Positions 63,662 to 64,000 of a DNA stretch of 64,000 nucleotides are shown here, one piece after another. The stretch comes from Alkalibacterium subtropicum (GTDB lineage: Bacteria > Bacillota > Bacilli > Lactobacillales > Carnobacteriaceae_A), in contig NZ_FOLT01000009.1 of NCBI RefSeq assembly GCF_900112455.1, positions 1 to 64,000 of the forward strand, read 5' to 3'. Below the pieces are notes generated by a model. That model was not told where the DNA came from, searched no databases, and saw nothing but the letters and a program-made list of their open reading frames with translations. Within the stretch, counting starts at the first letter, position 1. Each line of letters begins with the position of its first letter. Position numbers and translations under genes: made by a program.

Positions 63662-64000
63662 TATATAAATCCTCCGTATAGGGTTGATTGCTGTTGGTTT
63701 TAAGAATGAAAGAAGTAATCGAAAAAATAAAGAGTGAGAGTGCGGCGTCTCGCGACGTCGTTCAAAATATCTGGAATCAAAAAGTAACGTGCCGACCGCT
63801 ACCCCAAAGCCGGTATATGCGGCGATGAAGGCATCGGATAAGTGTCCGTCAGCGAATCGTCACGGTAAAAGTCTTTTTAAGTATATTACAAACCATTAAT
63901 CGATGTAAATCATTTAGCTTATTAGTGAATACTGGCAAGTTCCTTTTAAAAGTGTCTCAAACTATCAGTTATGACCAGCCAGTCACCTTTGATCGGCGTC
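63662..64000 (-). promoter_or_regulatory. Promoter and about 210-nt leader of the MurE-like gene
   Basis: On the minus strand TTTACA (63904-63909) and TATACT (63880-63885) are 18 bp apart. The leader from about 63873 to 63662 has a hairpin GGCGTC-TCGC-GACGTC (63743-63758 region). No recognised riboswitch class was identified. 63910-64000 shows no gene. Confidence 0.45.

Noticed and set aside
63662-63859. 66-codon in-frame upstream extension of the MurE-like gene (GHLSDAFIAAYTGFG...)
   Set aside because: It reads like a membrane segment, but it has no ATG, GTG or TTG start, it follows the predicted promoter, and a strong ribosome site serves the annotated start. A decayed gene remnant is possible but not supported.

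Overview
The window is a chromosomal segment of a low-GC Gram-positive bacterium (Bacillota). The block trmK-nif3, dnaG-rpoD, glyQS behind a T-box, and phoH-ybeY-dgkA-cdd-era-recO is the usual Bacilli core neighbourhood. The RexB-like AddB, the Mrp-type antiporter operon and the many lipoproteins make an alkaliphilic or marine lactic-acid-type bacterium plausible (for example Alkalibacterium or Marinilactibacillus, Carnobacteriaceae). That genus-level guess is an inference from gene content and was not checked against a database. No rRNA, tRNA, cas genes or prophage were seen. The only mobile element is a truncated IS110-family element at the left edge.

Layout. 1-2.0 kb: IS110 transposase start with a structured upstream region, a DUF1349 protein, and two repeat arrays. 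2.0-9.9 kb: a nine-gene Mrp/Mnh cation/proton antiporter operon with three MnhD paralogues and no full-length MnhA. 10.2-11.2 kb: an RluD-like pseudouridine synthase. 11.3-15.8 kb: an AapJQMP-type general L-amino-acid ABC transporter. 16.2-22.2 kb: a DUF697-type GTPase, a YrrS-like protein, a MarR regulator with an ECF S-component, and RqcH. 22.8-25.2 kb: a class B sortase between two duplicated fasciclin-domain proteins with VPxTG sorting signals. 25.6-27.5 kb: lspA-rluD-pyrR. 27.8-30.5 kb: a YkyA-type lipoprotein, a polysaccharide deacetylase and a DUF4015 glycosidase-like protein. 30.8-41.5 kb: addAB (rexAB type), then trmK-nif3-pepT. 41.6-44.2 kb: two tandem YflT-type stress proteins and a NERD protein. 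44.9-48.8 kb: ctc, rpoD, dnaG. 49.2-52.1 kb: niaX, niaR and an ABC exporter. 52.2-63.7 kb: glyQS with T-box, recO-era-cdd-dgkA-ybeY-phoH, rpsU-yqeY, a Fur-family regulator, a PPDK regulatory protein and a divergent MurE-like ligase.

The most unusual signal is non-coding. At least five gene-free spacers carry degenerate tandem arrays with a period of about 51 bp (starts 51 or 52 bp apart, strictly alternating over ten units at 17.6-18.1 kb). Each unit is an imperfect palindrome, so the arrays fold into chains of hairpins. Three arrays (0.5, 17.7 and 22.4 kb) share one sequence family. Two others (1.6-2.0 and 49.0 kb) keep the period with different arms. A sixth spacer (44.4-44.9 kb) is packed with perfect hairpins and shows hints of a 52-bp spacing. 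All lie just downstream of gene 3' ends. One abuts the IS110 element, a family known to target palindromic repeats. I know of no described element with this structure.
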